Positions 34,031 to 45,561 of a stretch of 64,000 bases of DNA are shown piece by piece. The notes beneath the pieces are model-generated. The model made no database searches, had not been told where the DNA came from, and saw only the letters and a program-made list of their open reading frames with translations. Position 1 is the stretch's first letter; each line of letters starts with the position of its first letter. Origin of the DNA: Schistocerca nitens (lineage: Eukaryota > Arthropoda > Insecta > Orthoptera > Acrididae). The position numbers and the translations under genes are program-made. Where the stretch lies: assembly GCF_023898315.1 (NCBI RefSeq), contig NC_064622.1:350281234-350345233 (forward strand), written 5' to 3'.

Positions 34031-36282
34031 GCAGAGACAATGTTTGGGTAGGTAATACTAAGACCAAAAAATAGTAAGAAGAAAGTAAGGCTATAGATCA
34101 GAGCAGAGTATTAAAGAACATAATGGGCCTTGCAAACATTTTACCACAGGTTGATCAAGAAAAATTGGGCAAAGGATGGGACAAAAAATTGACCTCCTCA
34201 AAGGGATTGAACAGAGGAATGGATAAACGTAGATTTTTCTTTGAGTTTGCATAAATATATGTAATTCATGTGACTTTAATATTACTCTTGATGCCAATAA
34301 GGGCTAACTGTTTGGAAAGTATAGAAAATTATGAACGCTATTAAGTGCAGTAGTTTAATTTTACCTTTAGTTTTGAGAGAATTATATGAGTGCTCAGGTC
34401 TAAATTTTGGAACCGGAAAGAAAAACCACTTCCAACCTGCAGAAGAGTAGAAGTAAAAACCACTCGAGAAGAACCAGCAAATAACTTTTTTTTTTTTTTT
34501 AGTGAGGAACAAGACCCAAATGTTTATACAGTTTTAGCATATACTGATGCACTGACAGAAGCATGGAAATGAATGATGAGACCTAAATAAGTGTAACAGC
34601 ACGAGAGGAGCTCAGCTTTAGCACACATCGTTTTCATTCAACAGGTATGATCTGTGCATCTAGCAACAGAAACCTGCAAAAGGGTAAGTAAAAGATACAG
34701 TTAAATGAACATGAACCACAAATATAACTGACACAACCAGATCAGTGAACATAGATACAGTGAACCTACTAGAAGAAAAACAAGCTATCTATGTGAAGAA
34801 TGAATAAGGAAAGAAAAGTTAAATAATCTTCTCTCTTCTAGATTTGTCTGTTGTATATAGTTTTTATTATTATTAGTGTTTGTATTAATATTTGAAACTA
34901 TCATTTAGTAATTGACTGTGAATTTGCACTCTGGGTCTCGTGGAAATGAAATTATCCCCCCCCCCCCTCCACCCCCTCCCCTCTGTTCGCCTCCTACAGT
35001 AAATTTGTACTAAAGACAGGTATTCACATCTCAAATTTGAGATAGTTCCAAGTGCTTGATGATGCTCCAACATTTTGATGCAGAAGTAACCAAACAATTA
35101 AGCAAAGTATATTGACAATGAGGAAAATGAGTCCCGTTACATCACAAGGAATGCTTTCCAGATGATCCATGTATACACTCAATTCACATTTCAGTGTGCT
35201 GGAAGCACAAGGCTGTCTCATGTAACCCGTTTTTGCTCAAGCCCTGAATGATAGTGAGAGGGAGCAATACCTCAAATAATTGTCTTGCAAATAATAAATT
35301 GTGAATAAAAGCATATGTGGCTTTCAATGTCTTCAAACAAGTAAGGATTGTGCTCATGAGCAAGAGCAGTATGAAGAAAGATTGTTATTAAATTAAATTA
35401 AATTAAAAAATAACTGTAAAATGAGTGACTACATTTGAGTAGTGCAAATATAGTCAAGTGAAAACTATGGTCTAAGAAAGTTTAGTTCCATTGTGGAGGA
35501 AGAGCTGCTCCTGACTTGCTATGGTGGACAGTAAAAGTATCTGAAGGCAGCATGGCACAAGCAAATGATCATTAAGCTGTGTTACAACTGGTATCAATTA
35601 GTAAGGAAGGGACTCTCGACTTCTTCAAGAATCTTACTATTCCTCTCTGACTTGGGTGGAGCCCAATGCACATAAAATCATGATCATGTTCACTGTGCGA
35701 GTAATGATAATAGATTATGACTAAACTATTTGAGGTTTAATGTCACACCTGTAAATGGTAGTGAAAGTGCAGTCACAGGGTCAATAGCTTTTGCGTTGCG
35801 TACCAGTGTTGGTAACAACTCACTTTTTGAATGATGGGTATTAAATATGACAAATCTTGAGTTCGTTTAGTCAACCAATTAGAATGTCTGTTTATAATTT
35901 ACTATGGTCTGTAAATAAATGTAGCAGGTATTTTGTTCTATTATGTTAGAATTTCACCACATCTCTGGAAATTTAGGCAAACTTGGAAATAAGATGTACA
36001 ACGAGTTTTACTGCAATAATTAATTTATACCAGGGCCCATGCAACATATTAATCTATTTTGGCAATTTATTTTTGTGCTGAGATTTACTGGCTTCACTAA
36101 CACTTAAACAAATTATCACATTCCAACCTAAAATAGGCCTTTGGCGATATTACTGGTCAGTCTGTTGGCACATGTAGTTTTTTCCCAATCATCAAGCAAA
36201 TACAGTGGGTCGACAAAAATATGAAACCACCATGAATACAATACATTGCCATGCCTAATACAGTGTATGAAAACTTGTTGCT
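34031..36282. other. unassigned sequence with C-rich tract
   Basis: 34031-34500 may still be the 3' part of the Gypsy fossil but has no diagnostic motif. 34956-34982 is a C/T-rich run (12 Cs first). 36205-36282 resembles the edge of some dispersed repeat. No gene is seen. Confidence 0.35.
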
Positions 36283-39275
36283 GTTGTGGTCTTCAGTCCA
36301 GAGGCTGGTTTGATGCAGCTCTCTATGCAACTCTGTCCTGTGCAACCTTCTTCATCTCCCAGTACCTACTGCAACCTACATCCTTCTGAATCTGTTTAGT
36401 GTATTCATCTCTTGGTCTCCCTCTACAATTTTTACCCTCCACGCTGCCCTCCAATACTAAATTGGTGATCCCTTGATGCCTCAGTACATGTCCTACCAAC
36501 CGGTCCCTTCTTCTTGTCAAGTTGTGCCATAAACTCCACTTCTCCCCAATTCTATTCAATACCTCCTCATTAGTTATGTGATCTATCCATCTAATCTTCA
36601 GCATTCTACTGTAGCACCACATTTTGAAAGCTTCTATTCTCTTCTTGTCCAAACTATTTATCGTCCATGTTTCACTTCCATACATGGATACACTCCATAC
36701 AAATACTTTCAGAAATGACTTCTTGACACTTAAATCTATACTCGATGTTAACAAATTTCTCTTCTTCAGAAACGCTTTCCGTGCCATTGCCAGTCTACAT
36801 TTTATAACCTCTCTACTTCGACCATCATCAGTTATTTTGCTCCCCAAATAGCAAAACTCCTTTACTACTTTAAGTGTCTCATTTCCTAATCTAATTCCCT
36901 CGACATCACTCGACTTAATTCGACTACATTCCATTATCCTCGTTTTGGTTTTGTTGATGTTCATCTTATATCCTCCTTTCAAGACACTGTCCATTCCATT
37001 CAACTGCTCTTCCAAGTCCTTTTCTGTCTCTGACAGAATTACAATGTCATTGGCGAATCTGAAAGTTTTTATTTCTTCTCCATGGATTTTAATACCTACT
37101 CTGAATTTTTCTTTTGTTTCCTTTACTGCTTGCTCAATAAACAGATTGAATAACATTGGGGAGAGGCTACAACCCTGTCTCACTCCCTTCCCAACCACTG
37201 CTTCCCTTTCATGCCCCTCGACCCTTATAACTGCCATCTGGTTTCTGTACAAATTGTAAATAGGCCTTTTGCTCCCTGTATTTTTCCATGCCACCTTTAG
37301 AATTTGAGAGAGAGTATTCCAGTCAACATTGTCAAAAGCTTTCTCTAAGTCTACAAATGCTAGAAACGTAGATGGTAGAGTTTTGTTAGGCCTGGCTCTC
37401 CCAAGGCTGCCATTAGTTCTAATGGGATGATGTCTACTCTGGGGGCCTTGTTTCGACTTAGGTCTTTCAGTGCTCTGTCAAACTCTTCACGCAGTATCAT
37501 ATCTCCTATTTCATCTTCATCTACATTCTCTTCCATTTCTATAATATTGTCCTCAAGAACATCGCCCTTGTATAGACCCTCTATATACTACTTCCACCTT
37601 CCTTGCTTCCCTTCTTTGCTTACTACTGGATTGCCATCTGAGCTCTTGATATTCATGCAAGTCGTGCTCTTTTCTCCAAAGATCTCTCTAAGTTTCCTGT
37701 AGGCAGTATCTATCTTACCCCTAGTGATATGCGCCTCTACATCCTTACATTTGTCCTCTAGCCATCCCTGCTTAGCCATTTCCTGTCAATCTCATTTTTG
37801 AGACGTTTGTATTCTTTTTTGCCTGCTTCATTTACTTCATTTTTGTATTTTCTACTTTCGTCAATTAAATTCAATATCTCTTCTGTTACCCAAGGATTTC
37901 TATTAGCCCTCATCTTTTTACCTACTTGATCCTCTGCTACCTTCACTGTTTCATCTCTCAAAGCTACCCATTCTTCTTCTACTGCATTTCTTTCCCCCAT
38001 TCTTGTGAATTGTTCCCTAATGCTCTTCCCTGAAGCTCTCTACAATCTCTGGTTTGTTCACTTTATCCAGGTCCCATCTCCTCAATTTACCACCTTTTTG
38101 CAGTTTCTTCAGTTTTAATCTACAGTTCATACCCAATAGATTGTGGTCAGAATCCACATCTGCCCCTGGAAATGTTTTACAATTTAAAACCTGGTTCCTG
38201 AATCTCTGTCTTACCATTATGTAATCTAGCTGGTACCTTCCAGTATCTCCAGGCTTCTTCCATGTATACAACCTTCTTTCATTGATTCTTGAACCAAGTG
38301 TTAGCTATGATTAAGTTATGCTCTGTGCAAAATTCTACCAGGCGGCTATCTCTTTGATTCCTTACTCCCATTCCATATTCACCTACTATGTTTCCTTCTC
38401 TTCCTTTTCCTACTGTTGAGTTCCAGTCACCCATGACTATTAAATTTTCGTCTCCCTTCGCTACCTGGATAATTTCTTTTATCTCATCATACATTTCTTC
38501 AATTTCTTCGTTATCTGCAGAGCTAGTTGGCATATAAACTTGTACTACTGTAGTAGGCATGGGCTTCGTGTCTATCTTGGCCACTATAATGCGTTCACTA
38601 TGCTGTTTGTAGTAGCTTAACCGCACTCCTATTTTTTTATTCATTATTAAACCTACTCCTGCATTACACCTATTTGATTATGTATTTATAACCCTGTATT
38701 CACCTGACCAAAAGTCTTGTTCCTCCAACGAACTTCACTAATTACCACTATATCTAACTTTAACCTATCCATTTCCCTTTTTAAATTTTCTAACCTACCT
38801 GCCCGTTTAAGGGATCTGACATTCCACGCTCCAATCCATAGAACGCCAGTTTTCTTTCTCCTGATAACGACGTCCTCCTGAGTAGTCCCCGCCCGGAGAT
38901 CCGAATGGGGGAGTATCTTACCTCCGGAATATTTTACCCAAGAGGACGCCATCATCATTTATCTATACAGTAAAGCTGCATGCCATCGGGAAAAATTAAG
39001 GCCGTAGTTTCCCCTTGCTTTCAGCCGTTCACAGTACCAGCACAGCAAGGCCGTTTTGTTTAGTGTTACTAGGCCAGATCAGTCAATCATCCAGACTGTT
39101 GCCCCTGCAACTACTGAAAAGGCTGCTGCCCCTCTTCAGGAACCACACGTTTGTCTGGCCTCTCAACAGATATCCCTCCGTTGGGGTTGCACCTACGGTA
39201 CGGCTATCTGCATCGCTGAGGCACGCAAGCCTCCCCACCAACAGCTAGATTCATGGTTCATGGGGGGAGGATTAT
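36283..39275 (-). mobile_element. RTE-clade LINE, near full-length, inactive
   Basis: The minus strand from 39275 has a ~300-bp 5' UTR, then an endonuclease (WIGAWNVRSLKRAGRLENLK at ~38860-38800, VISEVRW, VMGDWNSTVG near 38420, PGADVDSDHNLLGMN near 38140) and an RT in which LEKAFDNVDW (~37340) holds the first catalytic D. GVRQGCSLSPMLFNLFIEQA follows, and the last core motif reads FANDIV (37054-37070) where FADDIV is expected. The 3' end is GAGCTGCATCAAACCAG..GACCACAAC. The frame is broken by stops and frameshifts, and ~0.3-0.4 kb of early RT core (the QFGFR region) appears deleted just upstream of motif A near 37370. It is dead because of the D-to-N change and the deletion, although the sequence is otherwise well kept. 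Confidence 0.85.
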
Positions 39276-39861
39276 TGACTTATGCTAGCAAAAAAGACAA
39301 AATAAGTAGTGCCAAAGAAGACATTGTGCACAGCAAAGGTAGGCAAAAAATCGGAATGCTCCGAATAGAAAGTACATGTAAAATTGAAATGTACGCAGAC
39401 AGCCAAGGACGAAAGGTAGCCACCAAATTTCGGCAGACAAGCAGTCAGAATTTTAATTGCATAATAAAGCCAGGAGCAAAATTCAGTGCTGCTATGTCAA
39501 TGAGTAAGGAAAAAATTTCTACATTGATCAAAAAGGATTTTTCTGTCTTTCTGGTGGGATCAAGCAATGTCGCAAGGAATGAAAAAAATAATGTCTTAAT
39601 CTCATTAAAAAGAAAATTGTATGAGCTGAGAGGCCCAAACTTTACTGTGTTTTCAGTGCCACATCATTACGACTTGAGAGAATGATCCTGTGTAAACAAA
39701 GAAATTGAAAGTGCAAATACAGAGATGCAAAATATTTGCAGGTGGTTTGAAAATGTAACATTTGTGAACACAAGCAATTTGGGGAGAATATTCCACACAA
39801 CACACGGTTTTCATCTAAATAAACGTGGGAAAAACGTTCTTCTAATTTCGAATGGGCCAGC
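39276..39861 (+). pseudogene. LINE ORF1 with SGNH/GDSL-esterase-like domain
   Basis: The frame contains MYADSQGRKVATKFRQ (block I, DSQGR with the nucleophile-like Ser), FSVFLVGSSNVARNEKN (block III, GS-x-N) and THGFHLNKRGKNVLL (block V, with the His of the D-x-x-H region). A stop splits it near 39685. The same three blocks occur in the ORF1 of the LINE at 61080-61573. Esterase-type ORF1 proteins are known in CR1-group LINEs. Here the domain is a fragment of a dead element, not a host esterase. Confidence 0.65.
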
Positions 39862-40690
39862 TAAGGACCATGATATTCAACTTTTCGGCCTCGAGAGGGA
39901 CTTGATGTTTGCCCTGTAATCCCGGATTCTCGTGGTGATCTGTCCTGAAACCTCTTTTCTTTCAGTATGCATCTGAGAAGTGCTCGATTTCTAATGTCAC
40001 TTTCAGTTATGTTCAGTTCCTGAATGTCTATCTTGACTTCTATCAGCCATGGCGTCATGGTCTTCCTGCTCTTCCAGTAGATGAGAAGTTGCTTGGTCAG
40101 TCTTGTTTGGTACATCCTTGTGATATGTCCTTAGAAAGCAAGATGTCTCTTCCTGACTACATCTTTGATTTTCACAGTATGATTGTATAGCTCCTGGTTT
40201 GATTGTCTTCTTTACTCATCATCTGTTTTGATGAGTCTCAGAATTTTTCTCAGGATCTTCCTCTCCTGAATCTCTAGTTTATCTGTCAATCCTTTCCCGT
40301 TCAGAGTCAAACATTCTGAGGCATATAGGGCTTCAGGGAGGATAACTGTTTGGTAGTGCTTTAGTTTGGAATTGTGAGATAGGCATTTCTTATTACAGAT
40401 GTTCTTGGATAATAGATATGCTAATTGTACTGTATGAATCCAAGTTGTTAGTGCTGTTCCTTCTGATAGATTAGGTTCCAACCAGTCTCCTAGATACTTC
40501 AATCTGTCAACTTCCTCAATGTGACCTTCCCTGCTGTAGTTCACTGGGAGATGTATTTTAGATGTAGTAAATAAAATCTCAAATGTGCAGCGTGATGATA
40601 CAGGACTCATACCTCTCATGGACAAGAAGTGTGTGTTACCTGGAGACTCAAATGTGATATCTGCTGTCAGTGAAGCTACAACTCTCCGAG
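39862..40690 (-). mobile_element. LINE 3' fragment (RT C-terminal region) inserted in another LINE
   Basis: Minus-strand frames read VDRLKYLGDWLEPNLSEGTA (40510-40450), NICNKKCLSHNSKLKHYQTV, ILPEALYASECLTLNGKGLT, LEIQERKILRKILRLIK (~40265-40215) and, in another frame, RLTKQLLIYWKSRKTMTPWL (40112-40053). That is the thumb and C-terminal tail of a LINE of a different family from its host element. It is 5'-truncated with at least one frame break. The right boundary is approximate. Confidence 0.65.
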
Positions 40691-41604
40691 ACAAATGTGA
40701 GATTTTGTTAATGTAAGTGAACACCCCAAAAGCAAGCAGCTCACAAAACAGCACAGTAGTTGTGGAAGAGCACACACCAGCAATAAGTGAAATACCAGCA
40801 ACACCATTATCAGAAGCAGTAGCAGCAGCAGCAGCAACAACAATAACAGTATCAGTAGCAAAACCAACAAATGGAGCAGCAGTACAGCACAGCTTAAGGA
40901 GGAACGAAAGACAAAATACATCTATGTCACTCAGTGTCAATTTTTTATGGTTTCAAGCCAGGAAAAAAATAAAAATGTGAAAACTCAGCCTGCCAGCTCA
41001 CAGATAAGTCACAGTAATATCTTATTTTTAAACTCAAAGTTAAAACAGAAAAATATTAACTTGATTCTTTTTCGTTAAAATGTGCAGTCACTAACTAGTA
41101 AAATAAGTGAAATCCAAATCCTCTTAGAAAATGAATTAAAAACTATGTCATTGGCCTGATGAGGACAAGTTACATATTGTGTCCCTACCTAACTTTGCAC
41201 TAAGTGGTTATTTCTGTAGAAAAATTCTTAAACACGGTGGCAGTTGCATATTCGTAAGAAATAATATAAACTTTGTAAATATAAAATTTCCTGTTGAAAT
41301 AAGGAAGGAAAAAGATGTAGAACTATCAGGAGTTGAGAAAGTGAGCACTAAACTAGCCATTATTTGTTTATACAGAGCTCCAAATTGTGACATAAATACT
41401 TTCCTAAAAAGTTCATAATGTTCACTTAACAGGCTTACTCAAAGAAACAGAAGAGTTGTTCTTTGTGGTGGTGATTTTAATATTGACTTTTCAAAGGACA
41501 TCATAAAAAAGAATGAATTACTGAATCTCTTGCAAACATTTAACATGAAATCTACTGTAGAAACAACAACTCATATCACAAAGACTTCATCTACCACTGT
41601 TGAT

Positions 41605-42084
41605 CAGATAATTGTAAATGTAGAAATGAACTGTAAAATAGAAGCACTAAACACAGGCTTTGGGGATCTCACAGCTCAAAAACTCTCTCTGAGTGCAGAA
41701 ACTGAGCTGCAATTTAAACACCGCCTAACTACCACTGGTAGAAAATACAGTAATGAAAATATAAATCACTTTCTCCATTACTTGAGCAAAGAAAACTGGA
41801 AAGAGATTTATAACTGTAAACAAACAGATGGAAAATATAATAACCTTATCAATAATTTTTCCTACTATTTTGAGTTGTGCTTCCCTTCAGCCAGAGTAAA
41901 ATATACACAAGGAAAACAAGAAATAAATGGATCACTTCTGGGATTCTGGTATCCTCAAAAAAAAAGATTACTACACAGATAATTGTAAATGTAGAAATGA
42001 ACTGTAAAATAGAAGCACTAAACACAGGCTTTGGGGATCTCACAGCTCAAAAACTCTCTCTGAGTGCAGAAACTGAGCTGCAAT
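41605..42084 (+). repeat. 109-bp perfect direct duplication within LINE sequence
   Basis: 41605-41713 and 41976-42084 read the same throughout, starting CAGATAATTGTAAATG and ending GAGCTGCAAT, 371 bp apart. The first copy is in its natural place in the endonuclease-RT linker; the second is out of place and joins unrelated LINE sequence on both sides. Sequence identity in an otherwise decayed element means the copying is much younger than the insertion. Confidence 0.85.
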
Positions 42085-43745
42085 CTCACATCACCAGAAT
42101 TTGATACTTATGACAAAATTTATAAAAAGATCTTAAAAAATGTTGTCAAACAAGCAAAAATAATGGCAAATGGCACATACATAAAAAATATGTATGCACA
42201 TATGTAATATTGTAAGGAAGGAAACTGCAGCAGGACAGACAGATTTCCATAATATTAATTACCTAATGGAGAAGTCAGCTGTTTAAAATAGCAAAAGTTT
42301 CACCACTGCTTAGAAAAGGTACTGAAAAAATATCAAACAATCGACCCATGTCACAGTTAAGTTCCTTCTCAAAAATTCTACAAAAATTCTTCTATGACAG
42401 GCTTTTAAGTTTCATAAATAAATATGCACCTCTTACAGTACAATAACATGGTTTTAGAAAGTCTAAATCTACATAGACAGCAATTTTCGAACTCTTAGAC
42501 TGCATTTTAAAATCCCTTGATCAACATAAATTAGCTGCAGGTATTTTTGTAGATCTATTAAAAGCCTCTGACATCCTGGACCATAATACGCTGCTCGAAA
42601 AATTAGAAAGATGAGGAGTAAGAGGTGTGGCACACAGCTGGTTGTGTTCATACCTAACAAACTGCGGGCAGAAAGTATCACTTCAGTACGAATTCGACAA
42701 AATGAATACAACAAGAAACAACTCCTTTCTTCCCAGCGAATTATCAATAAAATATGGTGTGCCACAGGGCTCAATCTTAGGTCCACTACTCTTCTTGATT
42801 TATGTGGACGACTTAGTTGAATATATGAGTCCTGTTTGCCGATGACATCAGCATATTGCTCACTGGATCCAGTCCAGAAACTTTGCAGTCCACAACAGAA
42901 AGTTCTATGCAAAGACTTTCTGAGTGGTTCACAAAAAACAAACTCATTATAAATACTGAAAAACTATGTGTGACAGTTTTCATTTAATTCCTCCAACTAA
43001 TCAAATGCCTATTCAAGCACAATTAAAAATGATCCCCTAGACAATGTAAGTGTCACAAAATGTTTGGGTCTATGGGTTTAGCAAGACTTAAAGTGGGACA
43101 CACATATAATTAACTTGTCTAGAAAAGTATCATCTGTGTGCTATGGCCTAAAAATTTTAAAGGCTACAACAAGCAAAACTACAGTACTGCAGGCATACTA
43201 TACACAGTTCCACTCACTAGTCCGATATGTGATCGTTTTCTGGGGATACTCAACTCACAGTGTAAAGGTTTTTAGAATGCAAAAAAGAGCTCTAAGAATA
43301 ATATGTGACCTGAAAAAGATGGAGTCCTGTAAATCCCATTTTACTGATCTTGGTGTTCTATATGTTCTAAGTTCATTCATTTATGAAACTATCTTGTTCA
43401 CTGGGGACTCCCTCCTGAAAACAGGCAAACTGCTACAGAACAAAAATGTACACAACTATAGTACCAGAGGGAAATCAAATATACATAAAAAATATCACAG
43501 AACAACCATATATCAGAGGAGCATAATTAACATTGGTGTAATACTACACAATAAGATACCGTAGGAAATAAAAAATGCTACTTATCCAATATTTAAAGCT
43601 AAGCTAAAGGCATTTCTAATAAAGCACAGTTTCTATTCTGTCAGAGAATTTCTGAATACGTGACAAAATTAATTGTAATAGGTACCTATTTTTAATTTGC
43701 CTACTATTTTGCTAATACTATGTATTATTGTAACTTATCTTTGAC

Positions 43746-44860
43746 CTGTCCAATATCAAATGTACAAATCAAAACAATCAAAAATTGCAGATAAATCGAA
43801 TTCCTACTTTACACAGATAGCAGAATATCTTATAAATCAAAATATACAGTATGTGCCCAGAAATCAATCCAGATGTACTACAAATAATAAATATATTTTT
43901 CTATACCCCACCAATGAAAAGGAAATACTTGCTATAATAAAAGAACTGAAGTCCAAATTCTCTGTTGGTACTGACAATATCCCTGACTATGTCTTGAAAA
44001 AATGTGCTCCCCTCGTTGCCAGGCCACTTGTCGCCATCTGTAACTGTTCTCCGTCAGAAGGGGTGTTCCCAGAGAAATTGAAGACAGCAAAATTAAAACC
44101 TCTCTTCAAGAAAGGGATAAAACAGAAGTATCAAACTACAGGCCTATTTCGTTACTGTATGGTTTTTCCAAAATAATTGAATAACTCTACTATAAAAGAC
44201 CAACAAATTTCATAGAAAAAAAATTACTTCTCAAGTACACAATATGGATTCCGAAAATCTAAATCTACTGAGACTGCCATTTTTGCATTCCTACTTGAAG
44301 CCTTAATTGATATAGACAGCAAAGAGCATATCTTAGCCATATTTCTAGACCTCTCTAAAGCATTCAATGCCACCAATCATAACATCTTGCTTAATAAACT
44401 TGACTCTGTAGGTCAGCCTATGAATGGATCAAATCATATCTCCAAAACAGAGAATAAAATATTGAGCTTGCTATCCAAGAAGGGATCAAGATAAAGTTCT
44501 ACTGCTCAGAAAAGCAGAGCATTAAGTACGGAGTACCACAAGGCTCCATTCTAGGACCAATTCTGTTTCTACTCTGTGTAAATAACTTGGAACTGAGTAT
44601 TCCATGCCATAATTACATAAAATTCGCAGCTGACACAAATGTGATAGTAAACCATAGGACCAGAGAAGAATTACTGCATGAGATTGAAAAGTGTACCACC
44701 CACATTACAGACTGGTTTTCTGGAAACAATTTAGTAATAAACACAGAAAAAACAATTACATTGAACTTGCACACAGTGCAAAATAAATACCCACCAACAC
44801 CAGATATAGAGTTCCAGAAAGAGATTCATTTAGATATTGAGTTGTTTACCAGAACCTAAC
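43746..44860 (+). mobile_element. second esterase-type-family LINE fragment (RT region)
   Basis: Following the first copy in the same orientation, this starts in the linker before the RT (KQSKIADKSNSYFTQIAEYL, 43770-43829). It runs through SVGTDNIPDYVLKKCAPL (43960-44015), KLKTAKLKPLFKKG (44080-44118), YGFRKSKSTETAIFAFLLEA (~44246-44305), KYGVPQGSILGPILFLLCVN (44527-44583) and KFAADTNVIVNH (44620-44655). The core motif is AADT rather than the usual ADDT, so the catalytic Asp is damaged. There are several frame breaks. It ends abruptly near 44860, where an unrelated repeat begins. Confidence 0.75.
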
Positions 44861-45160
44861 AAGGGAAAGCTTCCGACACGGCCAACCGATTTGGCTCAAA
44901 TTTGGCAGGTTGCTTCTGTACAACCTAAATCGAAGGACTCTAAGATATTTCGGCTCAACACCCTTCTATTTTTGTGAAAATCAAACCCTAAAGGTTATGA
45001 TAAGCAATTAAAATTGGCGCCACTGATAGATAATTGTAAATAGAGCATTTTCCATCATCAGGTACGGGGTCCGCAAATGCATACTTGTCCAGAATTCGAG
45101 GAAAGAAACTTCTACAACTGTTGCTTATGTACCCACATGGTAAACACTTTTCGTTGACAG
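44861..45160. other. unclassified dispersed repeat
   Basis: It begins AACAAGGGAAAGCTTCCGAC and carries CCAACCGATTTGGCTCAAAT. I believe this is an abundant locust repeat of unknown class, from memory only. It contains no coding signal. Confidence 0.35.
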
Positions 45161-45552
45161 CGCAACAGCAACCAGCAGGGCATGATGATAGGTAATCAAA
45201 GACCTGATGAAAGACGTTGCTCAATTGTCCAGAGTGGTATTTGATGACAAGGGGAGTGCTTCTTTGTGGTTGATTCTTGGGATCACAGTGAGGATCAGGT
45301 GTGTGTGAGGATATGTCATAGGAGATCAATTTGTGAATTAGGTCTGGAGGGTATTGCCTATCTGTGAAGGCCTTTGTGAGGTCTTCGGCATATTAGGTTA
45401 GGGAGTTCTCACTGCAGATGTGTCTACCGTTGATGGCCAGGCTGTGTGTGAGTGGTGGTACCTTTGTCTGCTGGGAGGGTGATCAAGTCAGGATCTTGTT
45501 TTTAGGTTGTTTAGGTCAGTACTTCCTCCTGTTGAAAGGTTGTTGTAGGTCT
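45161..45552 (-). mobile_element. Penelope-like element fragment (left half of head-to-head pair 3)
   Basis: The minus strand starts CAACAACCTTTCAACAGGAG and carries ITLPADK-like sequence (~45490). It also encodes RSTPLVIKYHSGQLSNVFHQ and VFDYLSSCPAG (45275-45165), which correspond to the region between reverse transcriptase and GIY-YIG domain in the other Penelope-like copies. It is decayed and truncated at both ends. Confidence 0.55.
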
Positions 45553-45561
45553 CTCTCTAAG

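Larger units (their letters stand above)
39276..43745 (+). mobile_element. LINE with esterase-type ORF1 and EN-RT ORF2 (CR1/Jockey-type), broken
   Basis: ORF1 pieces (39276-39861 and 40690-41040) precede a recognisable endonuclease: NVQSLTSKISEIQILLEN (41080-41130), HGGSCIFVRNNINFVN (41236-41280), VVLCGGDFNIDFSK (41456-41500) and TTVDQIIVN (41595-41625). RT pieces follow: QHGFRKSK-like (42445), LLKASDILDHNTLLEKL (42555-42605), KYGVPQGSILGPLLFLIYVD (42750-42810), and a thumb and C-terminal region (43115-43564). The piece between EN and RT is missing. A minus-strand LINE fragment interrupts ORF1 (39862-40690), and a 109-bp segment is duplicated (41605/41976). There are several frameshifts and stops, and no 3' tail microsatellite was identified before the next copy starts. 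Confidence 0.75.

Noticed and set aside
39276-39861. host GDSL/SGNH esterase gene
   Set aside because: It sits directly upstream of LINE EN-RT sequence, and the same domain recurs in another LINE's ORF1.
40676-40921. Leu-rich ORF on the minus strand resembling membrane segments
   Set aside because: It is the antisense of a (GCA)n-type Ala/Ser-rich stretch in LINE ORF1.
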